Source: Pseudomonadota bacterium
GTDB lineage: Bacteria > Pseudomonadota > Alphaproteobacteria > Rhizobiales > Hyphomicrobiaceae
Length of the DNA stretch: 11,917 nucleotides
Reading direction: 5' to 3'
NCBI GenBank assembly: GCA_003242645.1
Contig: QGVC01000081.1
Location: forward strand, 1-11,917
Positions within the stretch are counted from its first letter, which is position 1; each line of letters starts with the position of its first letter. This document shows, in pieces, positions 1 to 6,501 of the stretch. The position numbers and the translations under genes are program-made. Below the pieces are notes generated by a model that saw only the letters and a program-made list of their open reading frames with translations, had not been told where the DNA came from and ran no database searches.

Positions 1-16
1 TCTTGCGTACGTGTCC

Positions 17-109
17 GTCCCTTCGCCGGCATTACCCGGATCAGGTTCAAAGGGTGGCGGCGCGGCATCAGCGCCATCTCAGCCGGCTGCCGCCGGCCCC
101 CCTCGGAAC
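17..109 (-). ncRNA. TPP (thiamine pyrophosphate) riboswitch, THI element
   Basis: Read on the minus strand, the segment carries the conserved thi-box landmarks in order. These are CTGAGA (82 to 77), which recognises the pyrimidine part of TPP, then ACCCTTTGAACCTGATC (about 55 to 39), then GGGTAATGCCGGCGAAGGGA (about 37 to 18), which holds the pyrophosphate-binding arm. A P1 closing helix can form between GTTCC (109-105) and GGGAC (21-17). A GCCGGC-rich P2 and an extended P3 lie between them. TPP riboswitches shut off thiamine biosynthesis or transport genes when TPP is abundant. The regulated gene must lie to the left of position 1, outside the window. No terminator hairpin is visible in the last 16 bases, so the mechanism (terminator or SD sequestration) cannot be decided here. 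Confidence 0.95.
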
Positions 110-232
110 GCAGGCAGTCTGCGACGGGTTGGCTCGAAAGGCAAGCTCAACCAGACTTGGCGACTTGCAGTCGGCTTTTTGCGCCGATCAAATCTTTGGT
201 AAGTAGGATGGTGCCCAGGTTCTCGCTAAAGT

Positions 233-245
233 TTTACTCAGTAAA
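233..245. repeat. 13-bp palindrome TTTACT-c-AGTAAA
   Basis: Six-base arms are perfectly inverted around a single central base. It sits in the AT-rich gap between the minus-strand riboswitch transcript and plus-strand usg, where promoters for both directions must lie. The size and symmetry fit a dimeric regulator site, but it matches no operator I can name. A chance origin is possible for so short a site. Confidence 0.4.
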
Positions 246-261
246 TACCTGAAGGCCGCAC

Positions 262-292
262 TGTTAGCAGCGATATGAATCTGCTGCTAACA
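262..292. repeat. 10-bp perfect inverted repeat with 11-nt spacer
   Basis: TGTTAGCAGC (262-271) and GCTGCTAACA (283-292) are exact reverse complements separated by GATATGAATCT. A loosely T-rich stretch (cattgttttattgtt) follows on the plus strand. It could be an operator between the divergent thiamine and usg promoters, or a hairpin. It is a poor terminator candidate because no plus-strand gene lies upstream in the window and the T-run does not directly abut the stem. Confidence 0.6.
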
Positions 293-383
293 CATTGTTT
301 TATTGTTAAAATTCCTCTTGCCAGCCAGAAAAACCGGAATACCTTAGACTTAATCTGACAACTAATTTGGGGAAGGTCTTGCG

Positions 384-653
384 ATGGTCGATGCTGGCTT
401 TGCCGCGATGCTCAGAGGCTACAGTCTCACGACCGCGGAGATTCTCTACCGTATGCCAGATCACCCATCTTTGCTGCAGACCTTCGTCTGGCAGGATTAC
501 GATCTGGCGCCAGAGTTTCCGAAGCTCGTGAAGTTCTTGGACTTCTGGTCCAAGAATCTGGACGGCAAGCTTTATCGTGTGCGCGTCGCACACCGGCGCC
601 TGATCCATCCGAGTGAGGTCCGGCTCGTGAACGGAGAGCTGCGGTTGCACTGA
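384..653 (+). CDS. usg: Usg family protein
   Basis: This 89-aa protein is full length for the Usg family (PF06233), a small protein found in alphaproteobacteria and first noted upstream of trpF in Caulobacter. Its biochemical role is unknown. The family signature TTAEILYRMPDHP (residues 16-28) is intact. It is followed by LLQTFVWQDYDLAPEFPKL and a VRVAHRRLIHP segment near the C-terminus, both typical. The ATG is preceded by GGGGAAGG ending about 8 bases upstream, a good ribosome binding site. No signal peptide or membrane segment is seen. The gene is not next to trpF here: its neighbours are a TPP-riboswitch unit (divergent) and a DUF1285 gene (convergent), so context gives no support for a tryptophan role. 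Family assignment is confident; function is open. Confidence 0.93.
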   Translation: MVDAGFAAMLRGYSLTTAEILYRMPDHPSLLQTFVWQDYDLAPEFPKLVKFLDFWSKNLDGKLYRVRVAHRRLIHPSEVRLVNGELRLH

Positions 654-878
654 GCGTCGGCCGGCTGCTCAGCTGCCGAACCCATAGGCGTCGCGAAGTA
701 AACGTCGACGCCGTGGCACAGACGATGCGCGTTGCGTCGCGTGCCCGGTTCAGCGAATTCTCACTCTAGTGCCGGATTTCAGCTTCAGGCCGGTCCTGAA
801 TGCTCGAGCGTGGCGGTGCGCTTTCACCGAAATCGAAGGCGAGGTTGGATGACCTTCTCAGCGCGTCATCTTCTCGTT
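654..878. other. Convergent intergenic region with two short hairpins
   Basis: This is the gap between the 3' ends of usg and the DUF1285 gene. GGCGTCG (687-693) can pair with CGACGCC (706-712) around a 12-nt loop. TTCAGG (784-789) can pair with CCTGAA (795-800) around CCGGT. Neither is followed by a T-run on either strand, so they are at best weak 3'-end structures. No credible ORF or tRNA was found. Confidence 0.35.
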
Positions 879-1481
879 CTATGATGAGGCGTCGGTATCC
901 TCGTCCGCCTCAAGAGGAAAAAAGGCTCCCCCGCTCCAGATGCCAAGGGTCTCACCATCGGGGCCTGGCTCAGCCAACTCGACGAGGTCGTAATAGAGTG
1001 CACGTGTCACTAGGGCCTCGAGCCTCCCCCGCACCAGCAGGTAGGGCTTGAGGCCGCCGCTCCCCGGCTCCCGCTCGAAGCGCAGAGGATGGTCCGGCCC
1101 ACAACGGACGATGTCATCGACATTGGTGCGGAAGATGAGCTGCTGATCGCGGCCCTGATTCTCCACCTGCATCTCCACGGCGAGGAAGGGAGCATCGTCG
1201 ACCTCGACAACCACCTTCTCTACGGGCGTGACGAGATATGTGCGGCCGTCGGCGTCCTTGCGGAGAATGCGCGAGAAGAGTTTCACTAGGGCTTGGCGGC
1301 CAATGGGGCTATTCTGGTAAAGCCATGTCCCGTCCGCCCGGATGCGCATGCCGATGTCCCCGCAATCCGGCGGGTCCCATTTCTCGACGGGCGGGAGCCG
1401 ATCGCTTTCAGCCGCCTTGATGAGTTCGTCCAAGCCCTGGATTCGGGTTCGGGTGCTGCCGCCCGTTGCCTGCTGCGTCAT
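879..1481 (-). CDS. DUF1285 domain-containing protein
   Basis: This 200-aa protein matches the DUF1285 family (PF06938), a soluble proteobacterial family without known activity. It has the N-terminal region LPPVEKWDPPDCGDIGMRI (about residues 29-47), then DGTWLYQNSPIGRQALVKLF (about 50-69), which is the strongest signature. A beta-rich second half contains YLVTPVEKVVVEVDDAPFLA and YYDLVELAEPG near the end. There is no signal peptide or membrane segment. The ATG is chosen because the conserved N-terminal block follows closely, although no clear Shine-Dalgarno precedes it. It is divergent from the moxR operon across 147 bp. In my recollection DUF1285 genes lie next to moxR operons in many alphaproteobacteria, often followed by a NUDIX gene and a CCA-adding enzyme. 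Those two are absent here, since usg follows convergently. A role tied to the MoxR system is an inference only. Confidence 0.9.
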   Translation of the reverse strand: MTQQATGGSTRTRIQGLDELIKAAESDRLPPVEKWDPPDCGDIGMRIRADGTWLYQNSPIGRQALVKLFSRILRKDADGRTYLVTPVEKVVVEVDDAPFLAVEMQVENQGRDQQLIFRTNVDDIVRCGPDHPLRFEREPGSGGLKPYLLVRGRLEALVTRALYYDLVELAEPGPDGETLGIWSGGAFFPLEADEDTDASS

Positions 1482-1592
1482 CTGACTATCGTGCAGTACT
1501 CGTTCAATTTATTGCGAGATGAGCAAGTTATTCGAAATTCTTCCTATTTGTTCACCTCGCTCCATATTGTGACCAACTTCGCTCCAGCAGAG

Positions 1593-1621
1593 TTTGTGTA
1601 ACACCGGCCCCAATCTATAGT
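1593..1621 (+). promoter_or_regulatory. Possible promoter immediately upstream of moxR
   Basis: TATAGT (1616-1621) is a fair -10 box. It has a weak -35 at TTGTGT (1594-1599, 16-nt spacer) or TTTGTG (1593-1598, 17-nt spacer). If used, transcription would start near 1628, essentially at the moxR ATG (1629). That would give a leaderless mRNA, which fits the weak AGAGA in place of a true SD. The -35 match is poor, so this is tentative. Confidence 0.3.
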
Positions 1622-1628
1622 AGAGACC

Positions 1629-2627
1629 ATGACCACGCTCACCCACACCGATGACGATATCGTCGCCCGCATCGAGGCGGCCGGCGAGCGCATGTCCCGC
1701 GTCCACAAGGCCACGGCGTCCGTGATCTTCGGTCAGGACACCGTGATCGAGCAAACTCTCATCACCCTGCTTGCCGGCGGGCACGGCCTGCTCATCGGTG
1801 TGCCGGGTCTGGCCAAGACCTTGCTCGTCGAAACGCTCGGCAAGGTGCTCGGCCTCGAAACCAAACGCATCCAGTTCACGCCAGACCTGATGCCGTCGGA
1901 TATCATCGGGTCCGAGGTCCTTGAAGACATCCCCGGCGAGCGGCGCAGCTTCCGCTTCATTCCAGGTCCGATCTTCACGCAGCTTCTGATGGCCGACGAG
2001 ATCAACCGCGCGAGCCCGAAGACGCAGTCCGCACTGCTTCAGGCCATGCAGGAGCACCATGTGACGGTCGCTGGCCAGCGCTACGACGTGCCGACGCCGT
2101 TCCACGTGCTCGCCACCCAGAACCCGCTGGAGCAGGAGGGGACTTACCCGCTGCCCGAGGCGCAGCTCGACCGCTTCTTGCTGCAGATCGACGTCAGCTA
2201 TCCCGATGTTGTGGCTGAACGCCGCATGCTGTTCGCGACCACCGGAACCGAGGAGCGCCGGATCGAGCCGATCCTGACGGCGCAGGAGCTCATGGCGATG
2301 CAGCGCCTCGTGCGCCAGATTCCGGTGCCGGACAAGGTTGTCGAGGCCATTCTGCAGCTCGTTCGCTCGGCGCGACCCGGGCCGGACGCCAGCGAAGAGA
2401 CGAACCGGCTCATCGCCTGGGGACCAGGGCCCCGCGCCAGCCAGGCGCTGATGCTGGCGGTCCGCGCGAAGGCTTTGATCGAAGGCCGTCTTGCCCCGTC
2501 GGTCGATGACGTGATCGCTCTTGCCGAGCCCGTACTGAAACACCGCATGGCGTTGAGCTTCGTGGCGCGCACCGAAGGGCAGGAGATCAGCAGCGTCATT
2601 TCCCGCCTTGCATCGGCATTGGAGTAA
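1629..2627 (+). CDS. MoxR family AAA+ ATPase
   Basis: This 332-aa cytoplasmic ATPase has the normal length and layout of the MoxR family (AAA_3 core plus C-terminal lid). Visible motifs are Walker A GVPGLAKT (57-64), Walker B LLMADEIN (119-126), sensor 1 LATQNP (161-166), the PEAQLDRF arginine-finger segment (176-183) and sensor 2 GPRASQ (267-272). MoxR proteins act as hexameric chaperones that remodel or mature partner proteins, usually with VWA-containing partners from the same operon. Here the partners would be the DUF58 protein and the two membrane proteins downstream. The ATG at 1629 is the first in frame and gives a standard N-terminus. Only AGAGA precedes it, so the start may be leaderless. 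The next gene begins 4 bases after the stop. The protein contains no cysteine. Family certain; substrate unknown. Confidence 0.97.
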   Translation: MTTLTHTDDDIVARIEAAGERMSRVHKATASVIFGQDTVIEQTLITLLAGGHGLLIGVPGLAKTLLVETLGKVLGLETKRIQFTPDLMPSDIIGSEVLEDIPGERRSFRFIPGPIFTQLLMADEINRASPKTQSALLQAMQEHHVTVAGQRYDVPTPFHVLATQNPLEQEGTYPLPEAQLDRFLLQIDVSYPDVVAERRMLFATTGTEERRIEPILTAQELMAMQRLVRQIPVPDKVVEAILQLVRSARPGPDASEETNRLIAWGPGPRASQALMLAVRAKALIEGRLAPSVDDVIALAEPVLKHRMALSFVARTEGQEISSVISRLASALE

Positions 2628-2631
2628 TGCG

Positions 2632-3606
2632 GTGGCAACGCCTGGAGCCACGAAGAACGCAGGCCGAGCCGCGCACGCCGGCTCGATGCTCGCCATCGAA
2701 GGCGAAGCGCACGCGCTCGCGGACCGGCTTCCCGACTTGCTGATCGAGGCCATCCGCGTGGCGAGCACGGTGGCGCATGGCATCCACGGCCGGCGGCGGC
2801 CAGGGCTCGGCGAAACCTTCTGGCAGTTCCGGCAGTTCCAGACCGGCGACGCGGCCGCCCAAATCGACTGGCGCCGCTCCGCAAGCTCCGATCACCTCTA
2901 CGTGCGCGAGCGCGAATGGGAAGCGGCGCATACCATTTGGCTCTGGCCGGATCAGTCACCGTCCATGGTTTTCCGCAGTCACCTCTCGGCGACGTCCAAG
3001 GCCGACCGGGCTCTGGTCCTGGCGCTTGCCTCGGCCGAGCTGCTGGTCCGCGGCGGCGAGCGTGTGGCTCTGCTCGGGTTGTCACGGCCCACGGCGAGCC
3101 GCAGGGCGACGACCAGGCTGGCGGAAATTCTCGCCGAGAATGCCGACTCGCCGGTACTGCAGGAGAGCCTGCCACCAGCGGAGCGGCTGAGCCGCTTTTC
3201 AGGCGTGCTCCTCTTCAGCGACTTCCTCGACCCGTTGGAGCAGATCTCCGGGAGGATGACGTTCCTCGCGAGCAACGGCGTCACAGGGCATATGGTCCAG
3301 ATTCTTGATCCGGCGGAGGAGACACTCCCCTACCAGGGGCGCACCGAGTTTCTTGGAATGGAGGGCGGCGATCGCTGGCTCGCGGACCGCGCCGAGGCGC
3401 TGCGGCCCGAGTATCAGGCGAGGCTGAGGGCCCACCGGGCCGGTCTCGAAGCCCTAGCCGCTCGCCTCGGATGGTCGCTCCTTGTCCACCACACCGATCG
3501 CTCGGCGGCTGAGCCTTTGCTGACCCTCATCATGCGGTTGCAGAATAGCGCCCGCGATTACCGCTGGGTTGCACCAGCTGCCGCGAACCCAGGAGCAGCC
3601 GGATGA
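2632..3606 (+). CDS. DUF58 domain-containing protein (VWA-like MoxR partner)
   Basis: The start is set at GTG 2632, giving 324 aa. GGAG (2621-2624) lies 7 bases upstream, and moxR stops at 2627. A TTG at 2608 is possible but overlaps moxR without an obvious SD. The DUF58 signature is clear: FRQFQTGDAAAQIDWRRSA (about residues 66-84). It is followed by an aromatic/acidic strand and D-Q-S-P-S (107-111), an intact DxSxS motif of the kind that forms a metal-ion-dependent adhesion site (MIDAS) in VWA domains. No membrane segment is seen, so it is likely a cytoplasmic or membrane-peripheral adaptor. DUF58 proteins are near-constant neighbours of MoxR ATPases and are thought to link the ATPase to its targets. 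The stop codon overlaps the next start (ATGA at 3603-3606), implying translational coupling. No cysteine occurs. Confidence 0.93.
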   Translation: MATPGATKNAGRAAHAGSMLAIEGEAHALADRLPDLLIEAIRVASTVAHGIHGRRRPGLGETFWQFRQFQTGDAAAQIDWRRSASSDHLYVREREWEAAHTIWLWPDQSPSMVFRSHLSATSKADRALVLALASAELLVRGGERVALLGLSRPTASRRATTRLAEILAENADSPVLQESLPPAERLSRFSGVLLFSDFLDPLEQISGRMTFLASNGVTGHMVQILDPAEETLPYQGRTEFLGMEGGDRWLADRAEALRPEYQARLRAHRAGLEALAARLGWSLLVHHTDRSAAEPLLTLIMRLQNSARDYRWVAPAAANPGAAG

Positions 3607-6485
3607 GCCTTGGTGCGCTCGCCTTCTTGAATCCTTGGTTGCTCGCGGGGCTGGCGGCCCTGCCGATCATCTATTGGCTGCTGCGGACTGTTCCGCCACG
3701 CCCGCGGCAGGTCGCCTTCCCGGCCACGCGCATCCTGGTCGGCCTCGAAAACCGGGAGAAGACGCCAGCGCAAACACCCTGGTGGCTGATGCTCATTCGG
3801 ATGATGGCAGCAGCGCTGGTGATTTTCGCTCTGGCTGAGCCGGTCCTGAACCCTGAAAGGCAGGCTGCTCTGTCGGGGAGCGGACCCGTCGCCATCGTCG
3901 TCGACAACGGGTGGGCATCGGCATCGCGGTGGGCGTTGCGGACCCGCATGGTCGATCGGGTGATCGACGAGGCCGAGCGCCAGAACCGAGCGGTCGTGCT
4001 ACTCCCTACGGCTTCTACCAGCCGTATGCCGACCGCCAACTTGGAAGCGCCGAATGATGCTCGGGCAGCAGCCGCCGCACTGCAGCCACAACCGTTCGCG
4101 CCAGACCGAATGGCCGCCGCCCGCGCGCTGGAGACGGCCCTTCAAGGTCAGGCCGACGCCAGCATCGTCTGGCTGACGGATGGCATAGATCACGACGGAA
4201 ACACCGCCGGATTTCTGGAACGACTCTCGGATCTCGGAGGAGCTGGCCTGACGGTGATCGAAGCTGGCGCCGGAGAGGAGCCGTTGGGTGTGGCGACCAA
4301 CGTCGGCAGCGGCGGCCGGCTTGAAGTCACCGTGGTGCGGACTGGCGGCGGCGCTCGCGAAGGTGTGCTGCATGCGCTCTCGGCGCGGGGCCAGCGGCTA
4401 GGTGAGGCCGAGTTCCGCTTCGCGCCAGGACAGACGGTCGCCAAGGCTCATTTTGAGCTGCCGCTCGAGCTGCGCAACCAAGTGACCCGGATCGAAATCG
4501 CCGGAGAGCCCTCCGCGGGGGCCGTTCACCTCCTCGACGCGCGCTCGCAATGGAACCGGATCGGCCTGCTTTCGGGAGAGAGCAGTGAGCAGGCTCAGCC
4601 CCTGCTCGGGCCACTTTACTATATTGAACGCGCGCTTGCCCCGTTTGCAGAGCTCGTCAAGCCGCGAGATCCAAACCTTCTCACCGGCATCGACACGATC
4701 CTGAAACAGAACGCCTCGATTGTCATGCTGGCGGACATCGGTACGCTGACGGGCGAGGTGAAGACCCGGCTGGAGGAGTGGGTCCGGAAAGGCGGCGTTC
4801 TGGTGCGTTTCGCCGGCCCCCGGCTCGAGAAGGGCGGGGATGATCTGCTTCCCGTCGGATTGCGAGCGGGTGGCCGGACCCTTGGTGGTGCCCTGTCGTG
4901 GTCCACGCCCCAGCCACTGGCGCCGTTCCCCGAAGACAGCCTTTTTGCAGGGCTGACGGTGCCCAATGATGTCACCGTGAGCCGGCAGGTCCTTGCCGAT
5001 CCGACGCAGCTCGGGCCCGACGTGAAGGTCTGGGCGAGATTGGCGGACGGCACACCTCTTGTGACCGCGAGTGCCCTGGGCGACGGCCAGCTCGTGCTAT
5101 TCCACGTTACTGCCAACTCGGACTGGTCCAACCTTCCGTTGTCGGGGCTGTTCGTCGAAATGCTCCGCCGCATCAGCACGCTCGGCCGGCTTGGTGGCAC
5201 TGGTGAAGCGACAGCAGCCGACACCAGTGGCGCCAACGCACCAGTCGCGGAGACCAGTGTGCTGACGCCCGTGCAGCTCCTCGACGGCTTCGGCGTCTTG
5301 AAGTCGCCTCCGCCGACGGCCCAGGCGATACCGGTGGCCGACCTGCCCAATTTGACGCCTAGTGCTGAACATCCGCCGGGATACTATGGTGCGCAGGGCG
5401 CTCCGCGTGCCTTTAACCTGATCACGCCCGATACGGTGCTGAGGCCGCTGCCGGGATTGCCGGCCTCGGCCCAAAGGCGTGCGTACGAAGGTCAGTCGAT
5501 GACACCGCTGAAGCCTTGGCTGCTGGCGACTGCGCTGGGTCTGCTGTTCGCAGACATCCTGGCAGTCGTCCTGTTGCAGATGGGCGGCCTTGCTCTGAGG
5601 CGCCCCGTGCAGCGAGCTGCTCGTGCGGCGGGAGCCGTTGCGCTCGGCGTGATGTTGGCTCACGCCCTGCCTAATCAGGCCGAGGCGCAATTGACCCCTG
5701 GGGTGCGTGAGCCGGTCACGATGAGCGCCAAGGACTGGTTGGCGGTGAAGGCCACGAGCAAGGTGACCTTCGGCTATGTCCTAACCGGAGATCCGGAGAC
5801 GGATGAAATCAGCCGCGCCGGCTTGCTGGGCCTAGGGAAGGTGTTGACGCTGCGGACGGCGGTCGAGCCCGGCGAGCCGATCGGTGTCAACATCATCGAG
5901 GACGAGATCGCATTCTTTCCGATCCTCTATTGGCCGGTTCCGGAGAACGCCAGCACGCTGCCCGAGGAAACCCTGGCCAAGATCGACGCCTACATGAAGC
6001 AAGGTGGGATGATCATTTTCGACACCCGCGACTTCGGGAAAGGCGTCCCACTGGGCTTCAGCCTGCAGAGCGGAGGCGACACGGCGCTGCAGCGACTGCT
6101 CGGTCGTCTGGACATTCCAAGGCTCGAGCCCGTTCCCGATGATCACGTGCTGACAAAGTCTTTCTACCTACTCAGGACTTTCCCTGGCCGGTGGGACGGC
6201 GGCCAGCTTTGGGTGGAAGCGGGCATGAACAATAGCCTGGATGGAAGCCGGACGGCACGGCGGGCCGACGGAGTCTCGTCCATCCTTGTTACATCGAATG
6301 ACTTCGCCGCCGCATGGGCGATGGATGAACGCGGCCGACCGCTTTACCCCACCGTGCCCGGCGGAGAGAGCCAGCGCGAGTTGGCCTACCGGACGGGCAT
6401 CAACATCGTCATGTACGCTTTGACCGGAAATTATAAGGCCGACCAGGTGCATGTGCCCGCCCTGCTCGAGCGGCTCGGACAGTGA
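3603..6485 (+). CDS. BatA-like N-terminal / DUF4159 C-terminal membrane protein
   Basis: This 960-aa protein starts with a BatA-type double-membrane region (TIGR02226-like): FLNPWLLAGLAALPIIYWLL (9-28) and a second helix at about 60-80. A degenerate VWA-like domain follows (D101-N-G-W-A, lacking the MIDAS serines; later LTDG at D193). A glutamine-amidotransferase-like domain covers about 318-545. A third helix lies at about 636-660, and a hydrophobic segment ending in an AEAQ signal-like site at about 679-699. The DUF4159 domain runs from about 706 to the end (FGYVLTGDPETDEISRAGL). Positive residues between the helix pairs put both large domains in the periplasm. The start overlaps the DUF58 stop. 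No cysteine is present in 960 residues, so the GATase-like domain cannot have a catalytic nucleophile. It is probably a structural or scaffold partner of MoxR acting at the envelope. Domain edges are approximate. Confidence 0.92.
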   Translation: MSLGALAFLNPWLLAGLAALPIIYWLLRTVPPRPRQVAFPATRILVGLENREKTPAQTPWWLMLIRMMAAALVIFALAEPVLNPERQAALSGSGPVAIVVDNGWASASRWALRTRMVDRVIDEAERQNRAVVLLPTASTSRMPTANLEAPNDARAAAAALQPQPFAPDRMAAARALETALQGQADASIVWLTDGIDHDGNTAGFLERLSDLGGAGLTVIEAGAGEEPLGVATNVGSGGRLEVTVVRTGGGAREGVLHALSARGQRLGEAEFRFAPGQTVAKAHFELPLELRNQVTRIEIAGEPSAGAVHLLDARSQWNRIGLLSGESSEQAQPLLGPLYYIERALAPFAELVKPRDPNLLTGIDTILKQNASIVMLADIGTLTGEVKTRLEEWVRKGGVLVRFAGPRLEKGGDDLLPVGLRAGGRTLGGALSWSTPQPLAPFPEDSLFAGLTVPNDVTVSRQVLADPTQLGPDVKVWARLADGTPLVTASALGDGQLVLFHVTANSDWSNLPLSGLFVEMLRRISTLGRLGGTGEATAADTSGANAPVAETSVLTPVQLLDGFGVLKSPPPTAQAIPVADLPNLTPSAEHPPGYYGAQGAPRAFNLITPDTVLRPLPGLPASAQRRAYEGQSMTPLKPWLLATALGLLFADILAVVLLQMGGLALRRPVQRAARAAGAVALGVMLAHALPNQAEAQLTPGVREPVTMSAKDWLAVKATSKVTFGYVLTGDPETDEISRAGLLGLGKVLTLRTAVEPGEPIGVNIIEDEIAFFPILYWPVPENASTLPEETLAKIDAYMKQGGMIIFDTRDFGKGVPLGFSLQSGGDTALQRLLGRLDIPRLEPVPDDHVLTKSFYLLRTFPGRWDGGQLWVEAGMNNSLDGSRTARRADGVSSILVTSNDFAAAWAMDERGRPLYPTVPGGESQRELAYRTGINIVMYALTGNYKADQVHVPALLERLGQ

Positions 6486-6501
6486 GGTTCAAGCGTAACT
6501 G

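Noticed and set aside
3..206. Short plus-strand ORFs over the left edge
   Set aside because: They run antisense through the TPP riboswitch, whose conserved bases explain the sequence better.
306..650. 114-codon minus-strand frame opposite usg
   Set aside because: It is fully antisense to the conserved Usg family gene and has no recognisable product.
1509..2783. 424-codon open frame on the minus strand opposite moxR
   Set aside because: It is antisense to a clear MoxR gene, has low-complexity composition and no recognisable domain; it is a typical GC-rich shadow frame.
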